Assembly (NCBI RefSeq): GCF_003339775.1
Contig: NZ_CP031088.1
Coordinates: forward strand, 1,178,001-1,242,000
Length of the DNA stretch: 64,000 bases
Origin: Spiroplasma phoeniceum P40
GTDB lineage: Bacteria; Bacillota_I; Bacilli_A; Mycoplasmatales; Mycoplasmataceae
Direction: 5' to 3'
The notes under the pieces are model-generated. The model did not search any database and was not told where the DNA came from. It saw only the letters and a list, made by a program, of their open reading frames with translations. Shown here one piece after another: positions 47,201 to 58,296 of the stretch (positions are counted from its first letter, which is position 1; each line of letters begins with the position of its first letter). The translations under genes were made by a program, and so were the position numbers.

Positions 47201-47571
47201 TAAACAACCCAATAACAGAAAATGCTCCCAACAAACCAAATAAAATTCCCCCAACAGAGGGAATAATACCTAACACTCCTAATAATCCAAATGGAAATAA
47301 CAAAAATAATGGGAATGAAGAGAATAATAATCCAAATAAACCAGAAAAACCAAACAAACAACCAGATCCTAACAAACCTAATAAAAATAATGAAAGTGGT
47401 TGAAAAAAGTTTTTTAAAAAACCAGTTAATTTATTTTTTATGACTTTGATTAGTTGTGTGATAGTTGGTGGTTTTATAACTTGGATTATCATTAAAAATC
47501 AATTAAATAAAAAAATTGGGGGCAAAAAGTTGAAAAAAATAAAAGCGATAATGAAGGAAAAAAACAGATAA
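44241..47571 (+). pseudogene. large surface protein, adhesin-like (ScARP-like architecture), frameshifted
   Basis: About 1,110 codons. Signal peptide VKKIILSCLLTSLIGVSEPF from a GTG with AAAGGAGG, then a very large extracellular part rich in Asn, Ile and Lys, a Pro/Asn/Lys repeat region (NPNKPEKPNKQPDPNKPNKN), one TM (LFFMTLISCVIVGGFITWII) and a basic cytoplasmic tail. This layout, and position near VirB4 and Mob, is that of the S. citri adhesion-related proteins (ScARP), though I saw no sarpin repeats. The frame breaks in an A-rich run near 45615 (stop at 45630), giving 463 plus about 665 residues. Confidence 0.6.
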
Positions 47572-47680
47572 AATATTAGTTTATTACCCCTTTATTTAAT
47601 ATCCTTATTACGCATTTTAATGGGCAAATTAGCAATGAAAGTTATTTTATAATAAAAAAATATAATTTATTTCTTAAAAA

Positions 47681-47704
47681 AAGGCATTTAAAATGCCGTT
47701 TTTT
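47681..47704 (+). terminator. intrinsic terminator
   Basis: GGCATTT/AAATGCC with a T6 run on the plus strand, ending the surface-protein transcript. Confidence 0.85.
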
Positions 47705-47728
47705 ATTTTAAAGAAAGAGGTGCAAAAT

Positions 47729-50392
47729 ATGAAAAATGTAATACCAAAAAAACTAAAAGACGCCAAATATCGATTTTGACGCAATATAACAATAACAGAT
47801 GTTTTGATAATTGCTGTTTGAGTTGGATTAACAATTATGTTTATATTTGGTTTTCAATGAAAACTATGAATAAAATTATTATCATCATCAATCATGATTT
47901 TAATTAGCTTACCACTAATTATTACAAATAAAAAGACTAATTTAAAAGGATGACAATGCTTATATTATAAAATAAATTTCCTATTTAGTTATAAGAAATA
48001 TAGTAAAAACAAAACTAGTTTACTGGTGCCATATAATAAAGTTATTGATGATAATTATATTGCAACACACGGAATTTTAAAGGGTACTTTAAAAAAGACT
48101 TTAATTGGTGCAATTAAAACAAAGGGATTCGATATCACTTTATTAAGTAGCGAAGAGCAAATATTAAGATTGCGAGATTTGCAAGATGTTTTTAAATTTG
48201 CTAATTTTCCAATAACTTTTTTAAAGTTAGAATTACCATTAAATTTTGATGACAACATTAAATATTTACAAAAACAAATTAATAAAACACAAATTCGTTA
48301 TAAAAACAATGAAATTATTTTTAATCAATTTGTAAAAATTACAAAACAAATTAAAAATAATATTGCTTTTTTAAAAAAAGAACTAATTAAAATAAACGAT
48401 GAAATTAAAACTGAAAAATGTTTTTTTATTTTTGTATATGGAAATAATCAAAAAGATTTAAATGAAAAAATATTATTTTTAGAAGATAAATTATATAAAG
48501 GAAAAATTAATTGTAATACTTTATCTAATTACGAAATAACAAAAATCTTAAAATTAATTTGAAATCCGTATGAAAAACCATTAAATAAAACATATTTTAA
48601 TAAAAATAAAGATAATTTAGCAAAATTATTGCAATTTAACTACCTAAATATTAAAAAAAATTATTTTATAGCAAATGATTTATATTATTCAATTAATACT
48701 ATTCAGGACTACCCTTTATTTATTAATGATTTATGAGGGGCATGTTTATTTTCAAATGAGCAAACTATTATTTGAAATATAAATCCTTTAAATTATGATG
48801 AAACAAAAAAAGCAATCAACAGTGCCATTCAAACAACCCAAACAAGACAAGTAATGACAAAATCATATGTTAATACAAATGAAAATAACTATGAATTAGA
48901 AACATACTATCATTTAATTGATGAGATTAATGGTGGTGGCGAATTATTAAAAAATGTTAATATTTTATTTTTAAATTATGGAACAAATAAAAAAACATTA
49001 CTACAATCACAAACACGATTAACAAAAGCATTAAAAGAAATGGATATTAAACTTAATCCATTGTGATATCAACAATTTAATGGTTTAAAAGGTTTTATAC
49101 CCTATAATAATAAGGTCATAATAAAAAAATATGGCAGAGAAATGCCAACAAGTACCTTAGCAGCATCATTTCCATTTATTGATAGTGGCTTATATGATAA
49201 ACAAGGAATGTACTTAGGAACAAATAATATTGGAAATGTTGTATTGTGAGATCAATTTAAAATTACAAGTAAAAGAACAAACCATAATATGTTTATTCTT
49301 GGTTCATCAGGAATGGGAAAAACATATTTGTTAAAAAAAATAATAAATTATCATATTCAGATGGGGCGGAAAGTGATTGTTATTGACCCTGAAAGAGAAT
49401 ACCAAGAATTATGCAAATATTATGATGGAAATTGAATTGATGCAGGAGATGCTTCGATAGGAAAAATAAACCCCCTACAAATTTTAGATAATAACTTTAT
49501 TGATGAATTAGAAAATACCAATTCATCGCCCCTATCCAATCATTTACGATTTTTAGAACAATGATTCAAAACGCTTTATCCTGATTTTAATGGAAGAGAA
49601 ATTAATTTATTAACAAAATATTTAAAATTATTATATCATCAATTTAATATTACAAATAATAGTAACATTAATAAAATTAATAATAATGATTTTCCAATTA
49701 TGAATGATTTTTATTATTTATTAGAAAAAGAATATAAGAACAATAAAAATCAACTTTTAAAAGAATTTATGGATTTAATAGCAACTGATTTTTTAAATGA
49801 TGGAAAATATCAAGCACTTTGAAATGGTTACACAACGATAAAATTCAATAACAACTTTATTGTTTATGATGTTTATAATTTGTTTGATTTAGATGACAAA
49901 AAAACAAACGCAGCACAATTAATTTTAATGCTAAATATTATTAAAAAAGAAGTGAAAGAAAATCGTTTTAAAAATGATAATGAAATTGTGATAATTGTTG
50001 ATGAGGCTCATTTAGCAATTGACAAAGATAATCCAGTTGCTTTAAATTTTATGTATCAAGTGACAAAGCGAATTCGGAAATATAATGGTGCGTTGGTCGT
50101 GGCAACACAAAACATCGCTGATTTTGTAGAAAATGAAACCGTTTTAAAGAAAACCACAGCAATTATTAATAATAGTCAATATTCTTTTATTATGGGGTTA
50201 AAACCTAACGATTTAGAAAAAGTTATTAATTTATATAAAAGTTATGGCGGATTAACATCAGCAGAACAAGATTATATTGCTCGTAGCGTAAAAGGACAAG
50301 GGTTATTTTTTGTTTCTGGATTTGAAAGATATCGTATTGAAATTCAAGCAAACAAAAAAGAAAAAGCAGGGTTTGGAAAAAAAGATAATTAA
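47729..50392 (+). CDS. VirB4/TraE family conjugation ATPase
   Basis: 887 residues. Two N-terminal TM segments (VLIIAVWVGLTIMFIFGF, LSSSIMILISLPLIITNK), unusual for VirB4 but common for the Spiroplasma TraE form, then a VirB4 N-domain (YFIANDLYYSIN, TRLTKALKEMDIKLNP) and the ATPase: Walker A LGSSGMGKTYLL near residue 530, DPEREYQEL, Walker B VIIVDEAHLAID, the RKYNGALVVATQN sensor region, and TAIINNSQYSFIMGLKP. Powers substrate or pilin transfer through a type IV channel. GAGGTGCAAAAT precedes the ATG. Uninterrupted. Confidence 0.9.
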
Positions 50393-50422
50393 AAAAACAA
50401 GTAAATTTACTTGTTTTTTTTA
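50393..50422 (+). terminator. intrinsic terminator
   Basis: AACAAGTAAA/TTTACTTGTT with T8 on the plus strand, directly after the VirB4 stop. Confidence 0.9.
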
Positions 50423-50486
50423 ATTTTTATGAAGAATTTTATTAAATTTTTGCTTTTTTAGCAAAAAATAAAAAAGGAGGATAAAA

Positions 50487-51221
50487 ATGTTAAAAACAAA
50501 TTTAGGAAAATTAATAAATGGTGACGCATTAACTTTTATTAAAAGTTTAGAAAATGATAGCGTTGATTTAATTTTAACTGATCCACCCTATTTATATAAT
50601 TTACCAAAAAGAAAAAACGAGCAAATAAATAAAAATAATATATCAAAAAGTATAAATAAATATATTAATGCTATCTATGATAATAATTTGCATAATTCAT
50701 TTGATATAAATACTTATTTAGATGAGTTTTATCGAATTTCAAAAACTAAATTTATGTTAATTTGAATGAATAGATGACAAATTAAAGATTATTTAGATTG
50801 AGTTTATAAAAATAATATGAATTTTGATTTTTATTTTTGAGAAAAAACAAACCCAATGCCAACTAACAATTTTATTTTGCAAGATAAAGAATATTGTATG
50901 ATTATTTACTCTAAAAAACACCAAATTCCAAATTATCAAAATAACTATGAAAATAAAAAAACAATATTTAAGAATTCAGTAGGATCAGCTTATAAAATAA
51001 CACAACATCCAACAGAAAAACCACTAAATATATTTTACAATTTAATTCAAAAATATAGCAAACAAAATGATTTAATTTTTGATCCTTTTATGGGAAGTGG
51101 TACAACTGCGTATGCTTGTGAACAGTTAAATCGAAGATGACTAGGGTGTGAAATAAATAATAATTATTTTGCAATGATACAAAAACGATTAAAGAAAATA
51201 CAACTTAAATTAAATTTTTAA
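50487..51221 (+). CDS. DNA methyltransferase, beta class (N6-adenine or N4-cytosine)
   Basis: 244 residues. DPPYLYNL near residue 30 precedes the AdoMet-binding FDPFMGSGTTAYACEQL near residue 205, the motif order of beta-class enzymes; HPTEKPLNIF lies between. LGCEINNNYFAMIQKRL completes the fold. No endonuclease neighbour, so it is likely an orphan modification enzyme of the element. Good AAGGAGG site. Confidence 0.9.
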
Positions 51222-51224
51222 AAA

Positions 51225-51728
51225 ATGAATAATTTTCAATTAATTAAAAATATAAATTATGTGGCAGTTTTAATTGCAATGATGGTTGTATTATCGCAAA
51301 CTATGCGAATCCAAATTATTCCAAGAACATCAATTCCATTATTTTTAATCCCCATTTTTATAAGCGGATTTATTTTAAATTGATATTGGTGTTTCTTAAT
51401 TGGAATTATGGGGCATTTTCTATCAGATTTAACATTATGAGGTTTTACTGTGGGATCATTATGTTGAAATATTGGGACAGGTTTATTAGCAGTTTTAATT
51501 AAACTAATTAATTGAATAAAAATAAATCATAGTATTAAAATTATTCTTATTTTATTATCAAACATAATTATTTATCTTCCGATTGATTTTATGCTTTTTT
51601 GATTAAATATTGATGTTTTAAATATAGAACAAATAATTATCGGAATATTAATTACGAACACAATATGTTTACCAATTTTTTATTTTATAACATTAAAAAT
51701 TAAAAAAAGATTAAAAATAATTTTATAG
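51225..51728 (+). CDS. membrane protein, ECF transporter S component-like
   Basis: 167 residues with five or six TM segments and the small-loop pattern of energy-coupling factor S components: GIMGHFLSDLTLWGFTVGSL then LCWNIGTGLLAVLIKLIN. Starts 4 bases after the methyltransferase stop, so it shares its transcript. An S component takes a vitamin to a shared energising module. Presence on a conjugative element is odd. The call is by topology, not motif. Confidence 0.45.
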
Positions 51729-51745
51729 AGAAAGGAACTATCAAA

Positions 51746-52135
51746 ATGAAAAAAACAGAAAAATATATAAGTTATCAAGTTATGACAAATAATTTAATTT
51801 TAACAAAACCTTATTATGATATTAAAGGTAATAAATGAATTGAGTTAAGGATAAAAAAATTATTGTATCCTTATGCAAGTATTAATATAAATAGCAAATA
51901 TTTTAAATTACAATATAACAATGATTATTGTTTTATTACAATTTTTAAAAATCAAAACTTTTATATTAAAAATAAAGTTGGAAAAATTGAGGGTGAGATT
52001 AATTGAGAAAAAATCCACCCTTTTTTATTAGAAATGGATAAGCAAGTTTTAATTAAAAAAGCAGAACAAAAACAAATATACCAAGAAAATTTAAAATATT
52101 TTAATAGTAATAAATTTCCAAAAAAAGATGATTAA
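51746..52135 (+). CDS. hypothetical protein
   Basis: 129 residues, MKKTEKYISYQVMTNNLILT, aromatic and Lys/Asn-rich, with a central strand-rich part (INSKYFKLQYNNDYCFITIF) and a charged C-terminal helix. AAAGGAAC site. Before the relaxase it could be an accessory of mobilisation, but no motif supports that. Confidence 0.5.
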
Positions 52136-52175
52136 TTAGACAAAATAAAAATGAAATTTTTGAAATATTTTGGCA

Positions 52176-52215
52176 AAGCCAAAATGTATGATGAGTAGTA
52201 ATTTTGGCTTTTTAA
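52176..52215 (+). terminator. intrinsic terminator
   Basis: Ten-bp stem AAGCCAAAAT/ATTTTGGCTT with a 15-nt loop and T run, 40 bases after the preceding gene. Confidence 0.85.
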
Positions 52216-52265
52216 ATTTAATAAATTTTAAAGGATAAAAATTTCCAAAAAAGGAGGATAAAAAG

Positions 52266-53448
52266 ATGGAAAAAGAATATAAATTTAAGTCATCACCACC
52301 GATTACAACTTTTAAAAAATATAAAAGTGGTACAGTTGACAAATTAATACGACATAATTTTAGAATTAAAGTACCTGAAAATGTCAACCCTGAGTTTACA
52401 AAATATAATTTTTATTATGTTGGTGATAAAAAAGAAAAAATTATAAATGATAAAGGTTTTAAGTTAGTAAATAATAAAAGATTTGAATTATTAAAAAATA
52501 TAGAAGAAGATTGAAATAAACAACAACAAAAATATAGTGAAGCACAAAAATCAACTTTTAAAGAGTTTTGTAATAAACATAATACTTATATAGAAATTGT
52601 TTTGCCAGCAACAAGACAAGAATGATTTGAAAAAATGGGAATATGTCAATTTACAGATATTCAAGTATGAGATAAAAAAAACGGATACGCGTAAAATGGG
52701 ACAATTAATTCCTGAAAGTATAAATTATCATAAATTAAATGAATGAGCTAATATTGAAATAAATTTTATGAAACAATGAATGAAAAATAATCTTAAAACA
52801 GATATGGGATATTTGTATTCAGCAGTTCACATGGATGAAACAACACCCCATATTCATTTTGGTTTTATTCCAATTAGTAAAGTTTTTTCAAAAAAACTTA
52901 ATGGAGAAAGATACATAATTAGTAATAATCGTATTTTTGGGGGTAAAAAACAACTACAAAAATTCAATAATTATCATGCTAATTATTTAACAAAAGCAGG
53001 TTATGAAATAGAACCTGGTGAAATTGGTAGTAAAGGTAGTTATAATGCAATGAATTTTCGACAAGTTAAAGAATTTGAACGAAATAATCTGGAAAATGAA
53101 ATCAATAATATATTTAATGAATACAATTTTGTAAAAAACAATATTAAAGAATTTAACAAAATTAAAAGTATTAATGATGATTATGATAGTTTAATTTATG
53201 AAATTAAACAATATTTAAAATATGAAAATAATTTTACAGATTATGAAATAAACCAATTAACTAAATATTTAGATTTAGCAGAAAAAATGAAATATTACAA
53301 AATTATAACTACTGTTGCTAACCCAAAAATAGTAGATTTTAAAAATATGAGTTTAATTGAACAAGAATTTAATAAAATGGTTTTTAAAATCAATCCGATT
53401 ATGCAAAAAGAATATGATTTGGTAAGCAGTCTAGAAAGAGAATTATAA
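52266..53448 (+). pseudogene. mob: MobV/Pre-family relaxase, frameshifted
   Basis: Nicks at oriT and pilots the strand into the recipient. Part 1 from ATG 52266 (AAAGGAGGATAAAAAG site) codes MEKEYKFKSSPPITTFKKYK... to DIQVWDKK, then hits a stop. An A8 run (52674-52681) has one extra base. Part 2 resumes with TDTRKMGQLIPES and carries the MobV metal/His cluster in HMDETTPHIHFGFIPI, then GSKGSYNAMNFRQ and a long coiled-coil C-terminus ending SSLEREL. Conserved residues are intact, so loss may be recent, or an assembly error. Confidence 0.75.
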
Positions 53449-53452
53449 AAAT

Positions 53453-55218
53453 ATGTGAAATAAAATTAAAAAGAAAAAAATAAGTTTATTGATTGGTTTA
53501 TGTTTTGTTCCAATTATTTTTATTTTTTGTTTAACATTATTTGGAATGGGTTATTCAATTTTTACTAATTGAAAAGAAATGACAATATTTATCAATGAAA
53601 TTAAGCAATTTCAAATATTATCCTGATGAAATTATATAATTAAAAGTGAATATGGATTACTAATAACAGTTGGATTAAGTTTAGCGTTTTATTGCTGATT
53701 TTTTTATTTTGTTTTATTTAGTAAAGTGAAAAATAAAGAAACGGCAATCAAATCAACCGATAAAATAGATTTTGGGGATAGTAAATGATTAAGTATAAAA
53801 GAAATTGATAATATTAGTGATAAAGTTAATATCAAAGATAATTATAAAAATACTGGTTTTGTTTTTAAATGTAATAAAAACAAAAAAGATTTATTTTTTA
53901 ACTTAAAAAAATAATATTCATAGTGTTATTGTTGGTTCAACAGCAAGCGGAAAAAAAACAAGGAATAGTATTACCAACAATTTATTTAAACGGAAAATCA
54001 ACCGTAAAACCAACTATGATCATAACCGACCCCAAGGGAGAATTATATAATTTAACTAGTGGATTTTTAGCAGAAAATGGTTATAAAATAAAAGTTATTG
54101 ATTTTCGTAATTTAGAGAAAGGAAATAATTGAAATCCATTAAAATTAATTTATGATGACTTTATTAAAATGATCATAACAGATAATGAAAAAGATAAAAT
54201 AAAATGAAAAATAAAGTATCAAGATAAAATTAGATCACTTAGTCGTATGTTAATTGACAAAAATATTGAAGATGAATTTTGAAATAATTCAGCAAGTATG
54301 ATTATTCAAGGAATTATTTTGGCAATATTAGAAGATTATGAATATAAAATAAATAAATTTAGTAAAAAATCAGAAATAGAAGAAATGTTAAACCAAGAAT
54401 TATTTTTCAACAAATTTAATATGGCTTCTGTTGCTGCCATTGCTAGTCTTAAAAAAGATCTAGTTGAATGACTTAATAATCGAAAAAATACCAGCATTGC
54501 CAAAATAACAGCAAACCAAGCTTTGGTTGATAGTAAAGAAAATCGAACACTAGATAGTATTTTAATGACTGTTGCAAAAAGTTTAGAAATATTTAATAAC
54601 GATTTTATTCGTAATTTAACATCCCAAAATGATATTAATTACAATGATTTTATCAAATATCCAACAGTTCTGTACATCATATTTAGTGACGAAAATGATA
54701 ATTACTATAAATTAATAGCAATATTAATTAGTCAAATTTATCAATTTTTAACAAATAAAGCAAGTGAAACAATCGAACAAAAATTAGGAAAACCAGTATA
54801 TTTTATATTAGATGAATTTGCTAATTTAACAAAAATAAACAACATTGAAAAATGAGTTAGTATTTCGCGTAGTAGAAACATCTTTTTTGAATTTATTTTA
54901 CAAGATATTAACCAATTAAAATTAAATTATGGTGTTATAGTAGCAAAAATTATTTTAAATAACTGTGGGATGCATATTTTCTTACATACTAATGATTTAG
55001 AAACAATAAAATATTATAGTGAATTATTTGGAACAAAAACAATCGAACAAATTAGTATTAATGAAAATAAAAACAATATTAGTGTTTCAAAAAATTTAAA
55101 AAGTCATCCTTTAATGTTAACTAGTGAGTTAGCAAATTTAAAACAAGGGCAAGGAATTGTTAAAATAGCCATTATCAGGAGGATTGCCTTTCCGAAACAT
55201 TGACATTCACATATTTAA
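53453..55218 (+). pseudogene. traG: VirD4/TraG-type coupling protein, two frameshifts
   Basis: Links the relaxosome to the transfer channel. N-terminus MWNKIKKKKISLLIGLCFVP with two TMs, then the domain up to DLFFNLKK. The frame breaks at an A7 run (53905-53911) and again inside the Walker A at A8 (53951-53958), where GSTASGKTQG should be. It then continues TMIITDPKGELYNLTSGF, NWNPLKLI, KPVYFILDEFANLTKI (Walker B) and SRSRNIFFEFILQDINQL. The end (IRRIAFPKHWHSHI) is not coupling-protein-like; it is foreign DNA (see the IS3 entry). Directly follows mob by 4 bases. Confidence 0.7.
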
Positions 55219-55330
55219 TTGACCAGTTAAAATATTTTATTCTTGTTTAATGTATTGAATACCATTGTCACTATGGATTATTACATTTTTGACTTTATTT
55301 CTTTAATTTTGTAGGTTATGTGCAAGAAGT
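55165..55330 (-). mobile_element. IS3-family transposase scrap
   Basis: Minus-strand sequence reads VIIHSDNGIQYIKQE, a stop, then LNMWMSMFRKGNPPDNG, matching the IS3 orfB core (HSDxGxQY ... SMSRKGNPxDN) that holds two of the catalytic residues. Only about 50 codons remain. It has replaced the natural C-terminus of the coupling protein, marking the element's damaged right side. Confidence 0.65.
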
Positions 55331-55544
55331 CTAATAAATTTTTATTTAAATAAATATAATTTAAAGCAACTTTAAAATCTAATTTATGTAATCTGATTAA
55401 TCCATTAACTAGTCCACAGATTAGTAAACCTAAAAATATTATAATTGGCAATAAAACTAAAATTGGCAATAAAACTAAATATACTATTAAAAATTGATTT
55501 ATTTTTTTGAAATCAACTTCTCATATTATTAATTCCTTTCGCAT
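55281..55544 (-). CDS. possible membrane protein with duplicated hexapeptide
   Basis: 87 codons: a short charged start MRKELIIWEVDFKKINQFLI, a very hydrophobic core containing LVLLPILVLLPI (an 18-bp tandem duplication) and a C-terminal part that runs into the IS3 scrap. It lacks a good ribosome binding site. It may be a truncated gene rather than a functional one. Confidence 0.35.
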
Positions 55545-55581
55545 AAGTATCCTATCCGAAAGTTAATAAAAAGCACATATT

Positions 55582-56652
55582 TTATTGTTCTCTAAAATTA
55601 AATTCTTTATTATGAAATTCTAAATATTTAATCATTTCCCTACCTGAAATATTGATTACTTTAGTTTCATTTACTAAATTAAAATAAGAAATTTGACCTA
55701 CTATGCTTCTTGATATTTTTAAAATACCATTGGAATTAAAAGTAATTAAAAATTTATCAAACAATCCATCATGATTTGGACATAATAAAAAACCATTATT
55801 TGGATCAGAAATTTCTGTAATTTTTTGTAATTTATCTAAGGACTTATCATTAATTATTTTATTTACTGGTTTAATATGTGATGCCACCATTAACTCCAAT
55901 ATATTTATTCTACAATTAATAATCTCACATTCAATACCACGATTAGAAATCAACATTTCTCTGAATAGTCTTCTATATTTGTTATATTTTTTATTATTTT
56001 CATCAGTTAAATCTGATAATGGTATATTACTTAATTCTGAATTAATCATTGCTATATATTCTTTTTTTAAAATATCATTAAAAAATCATTCAAGTTTTTC
56101 TCAATAAACTATATATACATTCTTTTTATTATTATATTTATAAATTTTATTATTGATAACATCTAATATTTCTTCTAATTTAACTCATCGTGATGAAGAA
56201 TTATATGTTTCTTTTTTAATAACATTTGATAAGTATATTTGTTTAGGGTCAACTATTAAATATACTTTTTTTGAGAAATCTGGATTACCATTATCGTCTA
56301 AAGGCACATAAATATTTATTACTAAAACTCTTTCGTAATTATTTATTATTTTTTTAAAAGCTGTTGTATGATAAGGTATTGCTATTTTTTTGCTTGTACT
56401 ATTATAACTAATGTCTTTTCCTCCCCCATCAGGAAATTCTATAAAAATATTGTAATAAAGATTCTTATAATAAATTTTAAACAAATTTTTCTTACCATTA
56501 CTAATTTCTTCAACATTTGTAATTTTTAAATCTTTCAATAAATATTCAATAAATATAGACTTATCTTTAATATTATCTAATGGATGTGGTTTTTCTAATT
56601 CAGTAATATTTCCTGAAACTATATGTTTATAACTATATGGATATTTTTTCAT
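55582..56652 (-). CDS. type II restriction endonuclease with HNH domain
   Basis: 356 residues. The N-terminal 230 residues, MKKYPYSYKHIVSGNITELE, hold no recognised motif (likely DN-recognition). The C-terminus has CEIINCRINILELMVASHIK, then PNNGFLLCPNHDGLFDKFL: an HNH nuclease with CxxxxC...HIxP...N...LCxxHDxxFD. It starts 3 bases after the cognate methyltransferase stop, on the same strand. Cleavage site cannot be inferred. Confidence 0.85.
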
Positions 56653-56655
56653 ATA

Positions 56656-57939
56656 CTAATAATTATTTAACAAATATTCTTGAATAAACGATACTATTGA
56701 AATATTAACTGAATTGCCAAATTGTTTATAGGAATAAAAATCATTATAATTATCTTCAATTTCACTATAAATTTTATAATTTTTAGGAAAACTTTGAAGA
56801 TTTGCCGTTTCTCTAGGGGTTAAATAACGTCATGCATTATTAAATTCATCATAAATTATTGGTATTTGTACCATTGCAACTAGTGTTGGAAATTTAATAG
56901 GTCGCTTACATCTTATTCCTGATTGTCTTAACTGAATAAACGAGTCTTTTAAGTTTATAATATCTTTGCCTGCTTGTCATTCAAATTTTTGTTCACGTTT
57001 TTTTCAATTTTTTACATTATATTTTATCAATCATTTGTCTATAAATTTTTTATTTGTTTTATATATTTCTCTCATATCTAAAATATATTTTTTTCTTCAT
57101 TCGCTTAATCCATCTAAATTATAATTTTTTCCAAATTCATAAGTTCAGATTACAGGAAGTGTTCTATCTTTAGGTTTTTTAACATTTTTTAAAAATTCAT
57201 CTCATGCATCAAAAACAGTTAAAAGATATTTATCCTTATTATTTTCTTTACTTAAAAAATATTTTTTATCTACTTTTTTTTCTAAAAATTCATTTAATAT
57301 ATATATTCTAACTTCATCTGCTTTTAAATTATTTAAGGGATTATTATTTTTTAATTTAGTAAAATCAAAAACAATATATTCATCTTTGATATTTGTTTTT
57401 TCTTTTAAAATCCCCGGAATAAATACACGTTGTCTTTCTTGAGGAATTCCAAATTCATGAGGAGATAATATAAGAGGTTCTTTTGGTATTATATAACCTA
57501 AATCATCTTTTAAAGTTTTAATTATTATTTCTCAAGTTTTTCCATTATCATGATTTACTAAATGTTTTACATTTTCTAATAAAATGTATTTAGGTCTTTT
57601 GTTTTTTAAAATTTTTACAATATCAAAAAACAATGTTCCTCTAATTTCATCTAAAAATCCTTTTTTCTTTCCAGCATTAGAAAATGTTTGACATGGAAAA
57701 CCAGCAAATAAAAAATCATGTTCTGGTACTTGACTAGCAGTTTCATCTAAATCATGAATATTAACGATTTTTTCTTTGTCAATTAAAAAATTATTTGAAT
57801 ATGTTTTTATAGCTTCTTGATCAATTTCACTAACAAATACACATTCAATATCATAGTTATTTTTTTCAGCAACTAATTGTAGTGCTTTGTGAAAACCACC
57901 AATACCTGCAAATAAATCAATAAATTTAATTTTTTTCAT
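56656..57939 (-). CDS. type II DNA (cytosine-5) methyltransferase
   Basis: 427 residues, the protective half of a restriction-modification system. Motif I DLFAGIGGFHKAL, IV GFPCQTFSNAGKKKGF with catalytic Cys, VI LENVKHL, VIII PQERQRVF, and X QFGNSVNISIV. The target-recognition region lies between roughly residues 230 and 330. It is first in the two-gene unit, so methylation would precede cleavage. A GGAGTATCTC site precedes the ATG at 57937-57939. Confidence 0.95.
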
Positions 57940-58037
57940 GAGATACTCCTATCATTTAACATTATTTCTATACATAAATGGTACCATAAATACTTTAATT
58001 TTTACTCTATAAATTTGCTTATACTCTATAAACAGGA

Positions 58038-58210
58038 TAAGAACAGACCCCACATTCATAAAAAGCATAGATAAAATTTAGCTTTTTATTGGGGTCATAT
58101 CCGTTCTTGAAAGGGTTAATTTTATCCCCTTTTGATATCAAAAGTTCGTATTTTCATACGCTTTTGCTAGAGATAAAATTAACCCTTTCTCAGCAACTCG
58201 GAAAACCGAG
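58038..58210. repeat. dense cluster of inverted repeats, possible viral origin
   Basis: Three blocks in 173 bp. AAGAAC/GTTCTT, GACCCCA/TGGGGTC and AAAAAGC/GCTTTTT stack as one long hairpin (58038-58107). A perfect 18-bp inverted repeat (58108-58125 with 58171-58188) encloses a 16-bp palindrome at 58128-58143 and hairpin CGTAT/ATACG (58146-58159). AACTCGG/CCGAGTT (58194-58210) ends it. No ORF. The position next to plectrovirus DNA fits a single-strand phage origin; the rest of the gap 57940-58296 is empty. Confidence 0.6.
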
Positions 58211-58296
58211 TTCTGTTACACTATATAAAATAATAAATCAGAAAAATAAAAATAGTAATTATTTTACTACTTTTGCACCTTTTCTTTTTTTACTTT

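Larger units (their letters stand above)
37819..55218 (+). mobile_element. integrated conjugative plasmid-like element
   Basis: Seventeen kilobases of plus-strand genes between minus-strand core genes: about ten tiny proteins, C5 methyltransferase, a small two-TM protein, VirB6/TrbL-like, a surface protein, VirB4/TraE, an adenine-type methyltransferase, a MobV relaxase and a VirD4/TraG coupling protein. The order resembles the transfer region of the pSci and pSKU146 plasmids of S. citri and S. kunkelii, where TraE, Mob and adhesin genes are linked. Exact ends are not resolved: the structured region at 37.5 kb and the IS3 scrap at 55.2 kb are the best bounds. No integrase, ParA or replication gene is seen. 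Confidence 0.7.

Noticed and set aside
52266-55218. Programmed frameshifting in mob and traG
   Set aside because: The shifts differ in direction and lack a slippery heptamer with a pseudoknot; homopolymer indel fits better.
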